Below, piece by piece: positions 23,317 through 32,387 of a DNA stretch of 64,000 bases. The DNA comes from Streptomyces sp. MJM8645 (GTDB lineage Bacteria; Actinomycetota; Actinomycetes; Streptomycetales; Streptomycetaceae). The notes under the pieces were generated by a model. The model did not search any database and had not been told where the DNA came from. It saw only the letters and a program-made list of their open reading frames with translations. The stretch's first letter is position 1; every line of letters starts with the position of its first letter. The stretch is from the NCBI RefSeq assembly GCF_001625365.1, contig NZ_LJJF01000002.1, forward strand, positions 1,442,923-1,506,922, read 5' to 3'. Made by a program: the position numbers and the translations under genes.

Positions 23317-26300
23317 CTACTTCTCCATGTACTTCGTTCCCACGGCGCTTTTCCAGGACTTCGTAGTGTAGTTGTAGGCGTGGATGTTGGTTCGGGTCTT
23401 GATCACGATGATTTGCCTGGCCTCGTCGAAGAAGATCTCGTTCCCGGTTTCGATGTCCTTGTACTTGAAGATCCGGGGCAGCGCGAGGTACTCGGCCAGC
23501 GCCTTGGGGTTCGTACCGATGCCGTTCGGCGCGTGGGACACATCGCCGTCGTTGTACCGCCTGATGTTGTACTCGACGCCGTCGGTGACAGCCGGCCCGT
23601 GGGCGTCGAAGATCTCGTCCAGGACGTCCTCAGACACCTCCCAGCAGCCCGCATTGTGCACCAGAACGGGGACTGCGCCCGCGAGAACGTAGTAGGTGTG
23701 GATGTCGTTGACGGTGAGGTTGTACGCGGGCTGCGGGGACGTCCAGTGCCGCGTGCCGGTGATCCGGACGGCCTGTCCGTCCGTGGTCCGGACGGTGTCG
23801 CCGGCGACGAGGTCGGAGGCGTTGAGCCAGCTCTGTTTGCCTTCCGACCAGTACAGATGGTGGTCGGTGGAGGTGATGGTTCCGGTGACGTCGTTCGGCC
23901 CCGTGACCGTGAGTTGGGTGAAGTCATGGTCGTCGGGGGTGTAGAAGGCGGCCCCGACGTTCTCCGGCCCGGTGGTGCCGGTGGTCGGGTCGGTCGCCAG
24001 CACCGAGTCGCCGGTGCGGATCTGGTCGATCGGACGGCTCGTGCCGTCGGCCATGAGCACATGGGTGCCGGCAGGGAAGCTGTTCCGCTTGCAGATTCCG
24101 AGTACCGCCGACGCCAGGGCCTCGAATCGTTGAATCAGTGTTCGGTCGACGTTGATGTCGCTCCGGAGTGCTTCGAGCGCGGTGTCAGTGCCGATTCCGG
24201 TCTTGAGCGAGTTGCGGAATCTGGCGACGGCGTCGGCGGTGGCGGTCACCTTGGCGAGGGCCGCCTTGCTGTAGCCGTCGAGTGAGGCCTGAACGGCGAG
24301 TTTGGCGTCTTCGATACCGATGCCGGTGGTGAGCGCGTAGCGGAACGCGACGACGGCCTTGACGCTCTTGGCCAGGACGGGGATGAACGGGGCGGCGTTG
24401 GCTGCGGCGAGGGCGCAGGACTTGTTGAAGTCGGGGTCGTTGTAGCACTTGACGAAGTCGTCGACGAACATGTCGTACAGGATTTTGCCGGTGTCCACCG
24501 TCGGCCGGTACTTCTTGACGTACTCGGCGTAGGTCACATCGACGGTCTGCGGGTACTGGACCTCCAGCGGGGAGCTGTTGAGGAGGACCGTGTTCCAGAC
24601 GGTGTACTTGCCGCGGCAGGCGGCGATCGTGAGGTTCGGTTCGGGGCAGGTCTTCAGGATGTAGTCGGTGGTGCCGGTGGCCTTGACCGTGAGGGTGACG
24701 GTACAGACCGGCTTTCCTGCCGCATCGTTGCGCCAGACCGTGGTGTCCAGGGGTTTCAGCACATGGCCGTAGGCCGACAGCATCATGTCACCCGCTTCGC
24801 AGCGGTCCAGGTTGTCCTTGACGATCTCCGTGTTCGGATCACCCTGAGGAACGGCGTCGATGAAGGAGATCCGGCCCTGGTCGTCGACGGAGGCGGTTGC
24901 GTTCTGCAGCTTCCCGTCGGTGCTTTCGTCCTGCTGCTTCGTGAAGACGGCGGCCAGGGCCTCGTCGGCTGCCGTCTTCGCCTCGTCCCTGCTCTTGGCA
25001 GCGGCGGCGGCGGAGGCCTTCGCCTGGTCGGAGGCGGTCTTGGCGTCGGCCGCGTACTTGCTCGCCTGGGCGGCGTAGCCGGTGGCCATGGCCGCGGAGA
25101 CGCCGGCGTTGCGGGCCGCCGTGTTGGCGGTGGCCGCCGATGCCTGGGCCTGCTTGGCGGACTGGGCGGCCTGCGCCGCCGAGGCCTGGGCGGCCTGGGC
25201 GGACTGGGCGGCCTGGGTGGCGAAGCCCTGGGCCTGCTGGGCGGACTGGCTGGCCTGGTTGGCGTACCTCTTCGCCTCGTCGGAGGCGCCGCGGGCGTCG
25301 GCGTAGGACTGGGCGGCCTGGGCGGCGTACTGGCGGGCCTGGGCGACGGAACCGTCGATGGTGGCGAGGTAGGACGCGACGGTGGCCACGTGGGTGGCGG
25401 TCATCGCGTCGCGCTGCTGGGCCGTGAACAGGCCCGACTGCAGGAACGGCACCAGGCGGTCGGCCGGGCCTGACAGGACGGCCTGGGCGGCTGCCTTGAC
25501 CTCAGGGCCGCCGTTGGCGAGGGCCTGGCTGACGAGGACGCGGTTGTCGTCGTCGCGGGCCTTGTACTGGCCGGTGGCCAGGAAGGCGCGGACGTCGTCG
25601 ATGGTGCCGTCGAGGGCCTTGCCGGCGGCTTCCTTCACACCCGGTCCGCCGGCAGCCATGATCTGGGACAGCCGGACGCGGTCGTCGTCGTCCTTGCCCG
25701 GGTACTGGCCGGTGGCCAGGAACGCCCGGACCTGGTCGGAGGTTCCGACGGTCGCGGTCTCGGCGGCGAGGCGCTTCTCCAGCTTGCCGGGGGACTTGGC
25801 GATCGCCATGACGCTGGTGCGGTCGTCGTAGTCGCGGGCGGTCGTCAGACCGCTGCTCAGGAATTCCTGGACGGCGTTGTCGTCGCCCTCCAGCGCGCTC
25901 TGGGCGGCGGCCTTCGTCCACGGGCCGGCGGAGTCCAGCAGCCGCAGCGCGGCCTGGCGGCCCTTCAGCACGGCGGTCTTCGTATCGGCCCCGGCTGCGG
26001 TGGCGTCCTTGATGAGCTGCTCGGTGTCGGCGGCGAGCTGGGTTGCCTTCCCGGACTCCCAGGCTGCGGTCTTCGCCTTGAGGTCGGCGGCGCGGGAGGC
26101 CTCGTCGGCCTTGCCCATCTCCTCGGCCTGCTGGGCGTCGAGGCGTTCCTGGTCGCTGGCGCGGGCGATGCCGGTGACGTTGTGGGCCTGCTTGGCGGAG
26201 TTCGCCGCCGAGTTGGCGTAGGAGTCGGCCGAGTCGGCGGCCGACTTCGCGACGTCGGCCGCGTTCGACGCGTCGCCGGCGTGCTTGGCCGCCTCCTCGG

Positions 26301-27774
26301 CTGCCGTGGCCGCCGCTTCGGCGTGCGCGGCTGCGTCGTTGGCGGCCCGCTGGGCGTCGCCGGCTGCGGCGGCGGCCTGGTTCGCGATCGCGACGGTGGC
26401 CTTCGCCGCGCGGGTGGCCTCGGCGGCGGCGCTCCTGGCGCGGGCGGCGGCCTGACGGGCCCGGGCGGCGTCCGCGCTGGCCACGCCGGAGTAGCCGGCG
26501 GCCTCTGCGGCGGCGTCGGCGGCGGCCTGGGCGTTGACACCCGAGGCGGCAGCGGCCAGCGCGGCGAGTCCGGCCTGTGATGCGGCCCGGCCGGCCCACG
26601 CGCTGGCCTCACCCGCGGTGCGGGCGTCGACGGCCGCGTTGCGGGCGGTGACGGCGGCGTTGCGAGCCGTGTCCGCCTGGCCAGCGTCACCGGCGGCGCC
26701 GGCAGCGGCGGCCAGCGCCCTGGCCGCCGCGTTGCCGGCCTTCGTCGCGGCCGACGCGGCACCGGCCGCGGCGTTGGCGGCCTGCCGGGAGGCCTCGTTG
26801 GCGGCCTTCGCCGCCTTCGAGGCGGTCTGGGCGGCGTTCGCGGCCCGGGTCGCCGCGTCCGCGGCGCGGCCGGCGGCGTTGGACGCCTGTCCGGCGGAGC
26901 CCTGGGCGGCCTTGGTCTCGTTGGCGGCCCGTTCGGAGGCCTCCTTTGCCAGCTTGGTGGCGTCCAGCGCCTTGCCCGCCGCGTCCTGGGCGGTCTGGGC
27001 CTGCTGCCCGGCCTGGTCGGAGGCGTTCTTCGTCAGGTCGGCGAGCTGGGAGACCGTCAGGGTCTCCTGGTCGTGGGCGGCGGCCGTCTGGTAGCCGTAC
27101 TGGAGGAACAGCTGGACGTCGTCCATCGAGCCGTCCAGCGCGGCGCCGGCGGCCTTCTTCACCTCGGGGCCGCCAGCGGCCATCAGCTGGGAGAGGTGGA
27201 CGCGGTCGTCGTCGTCGCGGGCCTTGAACTGACCCTCGTTGAGGAACCGGTTGACGTCGGCGATGGTGCCGTCCAGCGCCTTGCCGGCGGCGTCCTTCAC
27301 CCCGGGGCCGCCGGTGGCCATGATCTGCGACAGCCGGACCCGCTGGTCGTCATCGAAGTTCTTCTGGGCGCCCTCGTCGAGGAAGGCTTTCAGATCGGCC
27401 GCCGAGCCCTTGAGCGCGGCCGTTCCCGCTTCGCGCAGTCCGGGGCCGGACTTCGCGATGAGCGTTTCGATCTGCGCCCGCATGTCCTGGTCGGCCGCTG
27501 CGGCCTGACCGGTCGCCAGGAACGCCTTCAGGTCGTCGGCGGAGCCGGTCAGCGCGGTCTCGGCGGCGTGGCGCACGACGGGCCCGCCGGCCTGCCAAGC
27601 GGCTACCGCCGCGACCCGGTCCGCGTTCGGCCCGGTCGCCGGCGGTATGTCCGCCGCCGCAGCGGGGACGGTGAGCAGGCCTGTCAGCAGGCCTCCGACC
27701 ACGAGCCCGGCCGCGAGGCGCGACCTTGTGGCCCGTGGGGTCAATGACACCCTCATCGGAATTCGCAATCCCAT
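23317..27774 (-). CDS. ALF-repeat/HINT polymorphic toxin 1 (unknown toxin tip)
   Basis: About 1485 residues, secreted. Order: signal peptide (RSRLAAGLVVGGLLTGLLTV, AAAAD); ALF repeats (about 45-225; units like LSQIMATGGPGVKDAAGKAL with DxxFLxxGQ); Ala-rich coiled coil (about 240-540); second set of ALF repeats (about 600-760); second Ala-rich helix (about 780-930); linker; pretoxin-HINT from NSFPAGTHVLMADG (about 1230) to YYVLAGAVPVLVHN (about 1373); and a 110-residue toxin tip. HINT would release the tip by self-cleavage at the HN. The tip (NGIGTNPKALAEYLALPRIF, GNEIFFDEARQIIVIKTRTN, IHAYNYTTKSWKSAVG) has no family I can name; its small beta core with basic end resembles BECR-fold RNases. 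The ATG at 27774 has no RBS; 27756 and GTG 27789 are alternatives. Confidence 0.88.
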   Translation of the reverse strand: MGLRIPMRVSLTPRATRSRLAAGLVVGGLLTGLLTVPAAAADIPPATGPNADRVAAVAAWQAGGPVVRHAAETALTGSADDLKAFLATGQAAAADQDMRAQIETLIAKSGPGLREAGTAALKGSAADLKAFLDEGAQKNFDDDQRVRLSQIMATGGPGVKDAAGKALDGTIADVNRFLNEGQFKARDDDDRVHLSQLMAAGGPEVKKAAGAALDGSMDDVQLFLQYGYQTAAAHDQETLTVSQLADLTKNASDQAGQQAQTAQDAAGKALDATKLAKEASERAANETKAAQGSAGQASNAAGRAADAATRAANAAQTASKAAKAANEASRQAANAAAGAASAATKAGNAAARALAAAAGAAGDAGQADTARNAAVTARNAAVDARTAGEASAWAGRAASQAGLAALAAAASGVNAQAAADAAAEAAGYSGVASADAARARQAAARARSAAAEATRAAKATVAIANQAAAAAGDAQRAANDAAAHAEAAATAAEEAAKHAGDASNAADVAKSAADSADSYANSAANSAKQAHNVTGIARASDQERLDAQQAEEMGKADEASRAADLKAKTAAWESGKATQLAADTEQLIKDATAAGADTKTAVLKGRQAALRLLDSAGPWTKAAAQSALEGDDNAVQEFLSSGLTTARDYDDRTSVMAIAKSPGKLEKRLAAETATVGTSDQVRAFLATGQYPGKDDDDRVRLSQIMAAGGPGVKEAAGKALDGTIDDVRAFLATGQYKARDDDNRVLVSQALANGGPEVKAAAQAVLSGPADRLVPFLQSGLFTAQQRDAMTATHVATVASYLATIDGSVAQARQYAAQAAQSYADARGASDEAKRYANQASQSAQQAQGFATQAAQSAQAAQASAAQAAQSAKQAQASAATANTAARNAGVSAAMATGYAAQASKYAADAKTASDQAKASAAAAAKSRDEAKTAADEALAAVFTKQQDESTDGKLQNATASVDDQGRISFIDAVPQGDPNTEIVKDNLDRCEAGDMMLSAYGHVLKPLDTTVWRNDAAGKPVCTVTLTVKATGTTDYILKTCPEPNLTIAACRGKYTVWNTVLLNSSPLEVQYPQTVDVTYAEYVKKYRPTVDTGKILYDMFVDDFVKCYNDPDFNKSCALAAANAAPFIPVLAKSVKAVVAFRYALTTGIGIEDAKLAVQASLDGYSKAALAKVTATADAVARFRNSLKTGIGTDTALEALRSDINVDRTLIQRFEALASAVLGICKRNSFPAGTHVLMADGTSRPIDQIRTGDSVLATDPTTGTTGPENVGAAFYTPDDHDFTQLTVTGPNDVTGTITSTDHHLYWSEGKQSWLNASDLVAGDTVRTTDGQAVRITGTRHWTSPQPAYNLTVNDIHTYYVLAGAVPVLVHNAGCWEVSEDVLDEIFDAHGPAVTDGVEYNIRRYNDGDVSHAPNGIGTNPKALAEYLALPRIFKYKDIETGNEIFFDEARQIIVIKTRTNIHAYNYTTKSWKSAVGTKYMEK

Positions 27775-27797
27775 TCTGTTGTCGGGCACCGAAGTGC
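27629..27797 (-). repeat. 169-bp block identical to toxin 2 leader
   Basis: From 9 bases before the earliest GTG start, through the signal peptide, to the codons of ATGP, this stretch is base-for-base identical to 51911-52079 on the plus strand. Both flanks diverge at once. Confidence 0.9.
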
Positions 27798-27866
27798 CGT
27801 ACGACCGCCGACGATCCGCCGACAGCTCTGAAAATCACTCACGACCACACGCCGAGGCACGGCGCG

Positions 27867-27924
27867 CACACGACACGACCCGCCGCCCCGCAGAGGCAGA
27901 CAGGGCGGTGGGTCGTGTCGTGTG
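27867..27924 (-). terminator. Strong hairpin between cassette 1 genes
   Basis: A 15-bp perfect stem CACACGACACGACCC/GGGTCGTGTCGTGTG is continued inward by a G-T pair and six G-C pairs. It separates the pseudoprotease stop from the toxin start, so the toxin probably has its own promoter or is read through at a low level. Confidence 0.85.
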
Positions 27925-27988
27925 CGGTGTGTCCCGCGCCCGGCGGTCCCGCCGGAACAGCGCGGCGTGACCGGGACGGAGGGCGGAG

Positions 27989-29959
27989 TCAGCTGGTGCT
28001 GGTGGCGGTGATCGCCGTGACGCCCACCGCCCCGCCGGGGACGTCGCCCCAGGTGGTCCAGCGGCCGACGTTGTAGTCGGCGTCGATGCCGTAGACCTTG
28101 TCGTCCTCGTTGACCGCGTAGACGTGGACGACGTCGTTGGAGGTGGTGCTGGTGATGGCCTTCAGACGGTTGTCACTGATCTTGGTCCACTGGGGGTCCC
28201 AGAAGCCGGTGTCGTAGTGCCCGCTGGTGCTGTAGAACGCATCGGCGCCGGCGATCGCGAGGTCGATGGTGTGGCCGTGGGTGCTGGCGCTGATGGCCTT
28301 CACATTGGGCAGGCTGCCGGGCAGGTCGACCCAGTCGGTCCAGTGGCCGGCGGTGTAGTCGGCGGAGCGTGTGTAGACCTTGTCGTCCTCGTTGATGGCG
28401 AAGATGTAGGTGGTGTTGTCGTAGAAGGCGCTGGTGACGGCCTTGAGGTGGTTGTCGCCGATCTTGTCCCACTGCGGCCGCCAGGTGCCGGCGTTGTAGT
28501 CGCCGGTGGTGGCGTAGAGCGAGCCGTCGCCGCCGACGATCACGAGGTCGACGAGGTTGCCGCGGGCGGTGGCCGAGATGTCCTTGACATCGGCGGCACC
28601 GCCGGGGACCTCGCTCCACTTGCCCCAGCTGCCGCCGACCTTGCCGTCCCGGCCGTAGACGTGACCGTCGCCCGCGACCGCGTAGACGTGGACAGTGTCC
28701 CCGATCGCCACGCTGTCGACCTTGAGGAGCTGGCTGTTGCCCATCGGGGTCCAGGTACGGGTCCAACGGCCGACGTTGTAGTCGGCGATCGACTCCGACA
28801 GCGTGTTGTCGGAACCGATGATCTGCACGTGCGTACCGGCCTGCACGTCCGCGGTACGGAACCGCAGCTCCTTCACCCACCCACCGACGTCGTCGACGCG
28901 GGTGGAGGTGGCTCCGGTGCGGGTCTCGGTGGCGGGGGTGCCCAGGCAGCCGCCCTGCCAGGAGAGGGAGGCGACGGCGGCGATCTCCGCCGTGCCGTTC
29001 GCCTCGCGCAGCAGCGGCGCTCCGGCGTCGCCCTGGCAGACCGGCGCCTGGCCGGCGGCCGGGGCCGTTTCGGCAGTGGTGGTGGCCACGGCGCCGACGG
29101 TGTGGGTGGTGGTGTGGACCTTGAAGGGCGCCCACTCGGTGGCGGTGCGGCCGTAGCCGGGCACGCGCAGGCTCTCCCCGGCCGCCGGGGCACCGGTGGC
29201 CAGGGCCACGGGGGTGACGCCGTCGATCGGGTTGGCCAGGCGGGCCATCACCAGGTCACGGTCGCCGCGCGCCACGAGTTCGGTGATGCCGACGCTCTGG
29301 CCGCCGATGGTGGCCGTGCTCGCGGTCTTGGGGGCACCGGAAGAATCGTCGCCGAAGCAGCCCGCCGCGGTGAGCACCCAGTTGCGGTCGACCAGGGTCG
29401 CCGTGCAGGAACGCGCGTCGGCACGACCGGACTGCCCGAACGTCACCGTGCCGACGGCAGGGAAGTCGCCGGAGGCGGCGGGCGCGGCCGGTCCGTCGAC
29501 CGAGGTGAGCTCCAGCAGGGTGGTGGCTTCCCCGACGCTCTCGCCGACCGGCGTCCAGACGTTCTTGGGGACGTCGAAGCTGGTGACGTTGCCTGCGGTG
29601 TTCAGCGTGGCCTTGACACTGTGGTCGTCGCCCCGGATGTCGTAGACCTTCGGGATCTCCACCGCCAGGTAGCCGGTCGGCCCGATGATCCGGAAGCAGA
29701 CCTCGCTCGGGTTGGCCGCTCGGCTGAGCACGTGCACCAGACCGGGACCCGACGCGCAGTCGGCGAGGACGATGTGCCCGTCACCGGACTTCAGGGTGAT
29801 GTTCCGGTCGGCATAGACCTTCGCCGCGTCCGGGTAGGCGAAGCCCTCCACGGTGCTCGGCGGTGCGGCATCGGCGGCTGTCGCGGGTATCGGGGCGGCC
29901 AGCACGGGTATTGCCAGGGCCGCGCCAAGAGGCCAGGCCAGTCTGCGAACGGTACGCAC
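27989..29959 (-). CDS. Secreted trypsin-fold pseudoprotease with propeller-like tail, copy 1
   Basis: 656 residues. GTG 29959 has GGAG 5 nt upstream. Order: signal peptide (about 1-30); a domain of about 110 residues (FAYPDAAKVYADRNITLKSG, CASGPGLVHVLSRAANPSEV); an S1 trypsin fold (about 165-365); repeats rich in Trp and Gly (about 370-650, units such as DYNVGRWTRTWTPMG, VHVYAVAGDGHVYGRD), as in tectonin/PLL-type lectin propellers. The protease is inactive: the His box is VLTAAGC (normal VLTAAHC) and the Ser box CQGDAGAPL (normal GDSGGP); only the Asp region (DRDLVMARL) is kept. It precedes the toxin gene on the same strand in both cassettes, which suggests a joint role. Paralogue of 49591-51600. 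Confidence 0.88.
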   Translation of the reverse strand: MRTVRRLAWPLGAALAIPVLAAPIPATAADAAPPSTVEGFAYPDAAKVYADRNITLKSGDGHIVLADCASGPGLVHVLSRAANPSEVCFRIIGPTGYLAVEIPKVYDIRGDDHSVKATLNTAGNVTSFDVPKNVWTPVGESVGEATTLLELTSVDGPAAPAASGDFPAVGTVTFGQSGRADARSCTATLVDRNWVLTAAGCFGDDSSGAPKTASTATIGGQSVGITELVARGDRDLVMARLANPIDGVTPVALATGAPAAGESLRVPGYGRTATEWAPFKVHTTTHTVGAVATTTAETAPAAGQAPVCQGDAGAPLLREANGTAEIAAVASLSWQGGCLGTPATETRTGATSTRVDDVGGWVKELRFRTADVQAGTHVQIIGSDNTLSESIADYNVGRWTRTWTPMGNSQLLKVDSVAIGDTVHVYAVAGDGHVYGRDGKVGGSWGKWSEVPGGAADVKDISATARGNLVDLVIVGGDGSLYATTGDYNAGTWRPQWDKIGDNHLKAVTSAFYDNTTYIFAINEDDKVYTRSADYTAGHWTDWVDLPGSLPNVKAISASTHGHTIDLAIAGADAFYSTSGHYDTGFWDPQWTKISDNRLKAITSTTSNDVVHVYAVNEDDKVYGIDADYNVGRWTTWGDVPGGAVGVTAITATSTS

Positions 29960-30031
29960 AGGTGCTCCAGAAAGATAGGTGCGCCCGGGAGCGACCAGCA
30001 CCCCCGAGCTGGCAAAGAAGAGATCAAGTTG

Positions 30032-30061
30032 ACGTTATCGGCCGGAAAACCGGCACGTCAA
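30032..30061 (-). promoter_or_regulatory. Promoter of cassette 1 (shared layout)
   Basis: On the minus strand GCTTTGACG, 18 nt, TAACGTC. The same GCTTTGACGTGC and CGATA(A/G)CGTC flank the spacer upstream of cassette 2 (17-nt spacer), which supports a conserved HrdB-type promoter. Confidence 0.75.
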
Positions 30062-30099
30062 AGCATTTGCCGGCACCTGGTTAGCCGCTGACCTGCAGT

Positions 30100-31173
30100 C
30101 AAGCACCGTACGGGAAAACATGACTGAACGACCCAGAATCTGACATTCTGAATATGGACATTAAGGATGAATGAGAAGATGAGAGGGGCGACACCTGACC
30201 ATTACGGTTCGATGACGTTTCCTCCTCAACGGTCATGGCAGACCCCTCCAGCTGCCGCCCCGACGAATTTCCGGTCAGGTCAAGAGCCGTGGAGCGCAGA
30301 CGACTTGGCAACTGCCGGCGATACCGATCGACGCGGACGTGCCGGACTGGGCCCATCCGCAACCACATCCGCATCCGCCGCACGGCCGACCCGGCCCGCC
30401 ACCACACCGCCGACAGCTGCAGTGTCCTGGTGTTCTGTGGCAGCAAGCGCTCCGTGCGCACCACCACCCTCGCCCTGGCCCACTGCCGCGGCGTCGACAC
30501 CACTGGCGCGGACCCGGACGACAGCGACTTGGTGGAGCGTCTGTGGACCAAGGCCGGTGTCCGCCTCCACTGCCGTGACTGGCCCCACAAGCGTGACGCC
30601 GAACAGGCCTTCGGCAGCCTGCCGCATCTGCGGGTCTTGACCGCCGTCCCCGTCCCCGTCCCCGTCCCCGTCCCGGACTCTTCCGGGACGGGGCCAGCCG
30701 ATTTCGTGGGTCCGCACCATCTGGTAACACACTGTCCAGGCCGGGCGAGTTGGAACAAGTCAATTCCCTTCCTGTATGCGCCAGTACCCCATTAGTGGGG
30801 CGCCGGTCTACGGGAAGCGGGTCCTCACCAGACGATCTGTGCCGGTGTGGCGAGGGGATGGACACAGGTCTGGCGGCGCGGACTCGAAAGGCGGCCGGGC
30901 CTGGTCGCGGCTGCAGGCCTGCCCGCCTGGGGGCGGCCCGCTGACGGGACGACAGCGGCTGTGGGACGGTGGAGGCGTGGCGTGAGTGGTTCAGGTGGCT
31001 CGGTCCAGAACTCAACGCCATGCTGCCTCGCGAGGAGACGGCCGCGGTGGAGAGGTTGAACGGGCAGCGAGTCTCCGACTCGTAGAGGTCCAGGGTGGGG
31101 GCCGCCAGCATTGCTGACGAACCTTGGCGAACGGAATCACCTCAACCCGACTGGATTGGAAAACTCCCGAACC
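30100..31173. other. Region of fragments upstream of cassette 1
   Basis: About 1 kb without an intact gene. On the plus strand at about 30350-30640 a plausible former coding stretch reads ADSCSVLVFCGSKRSVRTTT, LVERLWTKAGVRLHCRDWPH, KRDAEQAFGSLPHLRVL; no family recognised and no clear start. At 30643-30693 it runs into a hexanucleotide repeat and hairpin. Confidence 0.4.
30643..30693 (+). repeat. Hexanucleotide repeat plus hairpin
   Basis: About five GTCCCC units, then a 12-bp stem CCCCGTCCCGGA/TCCGGGACGGGG with loop CTCT at 30666-30693. The hairpin could terminate transcription of the preceding fragment. Confidence 0.75.
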
Positions 31174-31467
31174 ATGCCTCAGCTGCACCGCTTCGACAAC
31201 GACAGCAAGATCGGCGACATCTCCAACGAACAGCTCCAGTTCCTCAACGACCACCTCGCGAATGACAGGGACACGGAGTTTTATGTCGACTACGACATCC
31301 TCAGATCCCTCGCCGCGTACGGGGCCGACCCGATGCTCATCGGCATGCTGGAGAATTCCCTTGGTCACCAGTACTGGATGAAGTTCACCTGGAGCACCGA
31401 CGGCACCCACCAGCCGTGGATCCAGGTGGTGCCTGCCCGGCCCGGCCGCAGGGGCGGCCGGGCCTGA
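31174..31467 (+). CDS. Conserved small protein, DSKIGxIS family
   Basis: 97 residues from ATG 31174 (the upstream in-frame ATG 31111 is possible; RBS weak in both). The segment MPQLHRFDNDSKIGDISNEQ, LQFLNDHLANDRDTEFYVDY, DILRSLAAYGADPMLIGML has the pattern of a widespread small bacterial family in which the N-terminal FDxDSKIGxISDEQLQFL motif is conserved. Function unknown. The C-terminal third (HQYWMKFTWSTDGTHQPW) looks unusual. A stand-alone gene among remnants. Confidence 0.6.
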   Translation: MPQLHRFDNDSKIGDISNEQLQFLNDHLANDRDTEFYVDYDILRSLAAYGADPMLIGMLENSLGHQYWMKFTWSTDGTHQPWIQVVPARPGRRGGRA

Positions 31468-31770
31468 CGCGGGTCCGCGACCAGTCAGCGGCGCGTGCTT
31501 CGAGGTAGGCGGTCCAGTCGCTGGCTGCGCGGCGCCGCCACTTCTTGGTGGTGCCGACAAGAAGGCCGAGCAGCGGCGCGAGCTCACACCGCAGCCCGGA
31601 CGGTAGCGGCAGGCTCACCCCGACCGGGCGCAGTCGGCCGTTGGCGTCGGGCCAGGCGAGGACGGTGGCCTGCCGACCGGGGTCGGCGGCCGCGGTGATG
31701 CAGGTGATCACGGCCTCGGTGGCGTGCCGGCGGCGCCACTTCGTCCAGCCGGAGCCGTACCGCGGAAGAT
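31440..31770 (-). pseudogene. Remnant of an ATP-dependent DNA ligase C-terminus
   Basis: The segment SGWTKWRRRHATEAVITCIT, then LAWPDANGRLRPVGVSLPLP and ELAPLLG, follows the OB-domain pattern of LigC/LigD-type ligases (W-V-K-x-R-x-x-x-T-E-A-V...G-x-L-x-x-V-G). The catalytic nucleotidyltransferase domain with KxDG is missing, so this is a leftover. Confidence 0.55.
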
Positions 31771-31928
31771 TAACGCCCCCAACGGGCTCGGCGACGACGC
31801 TTTGTGCACAGTGGGTCACCGACCATATAGCTGCCGCCGTGATCGGGCCGGTCGTTCCTTTTCCGGTGCGTGGTCGGCCGGTCCTGTGCGGGCCCGTGCG
31901 GGCCGTGGTGTCGGGTGGGGGCGGGGTG

Positions 31929-32387
31929 TCAGCCGAGGGTGAGGCGTTTGTTGAGGGCCTCGCCCGAGGGCAGGGGGTCGATGAAGTTGTGCAGGAACGT
32001 GAGCATCGCGTCGGTGTCCAGGTCCTGGCAGGCGGTGTCCATCGCGGTGTAGAGGGATTCCTCGATCCCGGCGACGGCGGTGGCCAGGCGTTCGCCTTCG
32101 GGGGTGAGGCTGAGCTGGAGGTAGCGGCGGTCCGCGGTGTCGGTGCGGCGTTCGACCAGTCCGGCCGCGACGACGCGTTCGACGAGCCGGCTGGGGTTGG
32201 TGCCGCTTTCGCACACCAGGAGCTGCCCGAGCCCGTTGAGGCTCAAGGTGCCGTGCTGCTGGAGCAGGCGCAGCACCTCGGCCTGTGACGGGGTGATGCC
32301 GTGCGGTTTGAGGGCCTGGATCAGCAGTCGGTTGCCTTCGCGCTGGGCCGCCAGGATCGCGAACCGCAGGTGTTCGGCCTTACGCAT
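31929..32387 (-). CDS. MarR-family regulator
   Basis: 152 residues. A winged helix-turn-helix (GITPSQAEVLRLLQQHGTLS, LNGLGQLLVCESGTNPSRLV, ERRTDTADRRYLQLSLTPEG) flanked by dimerisation helices. ATG 32387 lies inside the end of the hydrolase gene (8-nt overlap, ATGCGTAA), so both are made from one transcript. An 18-bp perfect palindrome upstream of the hydrolase start is the probable operator, which would make the operon autoregulated. The inducing ligand is unknown; the hydrolase may act on it. Confidence 0.9.
   Translation of the reverse strand: MRKAEHLRFAILAAQREGNRLLIQALKPHGITPSQAEVLRLLQQHGTLSLNGLGQLLVCESGTNPSRLVERVVAAGLVERRTDTADRRYLQLSLTPEGERLATAVAGIEESLYTAMDTACQDLDTDAMLTFLHNFIDPLPSGEALNKRLTLG

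Noticed and set aside
23650..24090. Intein in toxin 1
   Set aside because: The HINT block sits at the end of a toxin with a tip after it and no C-terminal extein of a host protein; the pretoxin-HINT explanation fits better.
27989..29959. Active trypsin-like protease
   Set aside because: His and Ser of the triad are both replaced; see finding.
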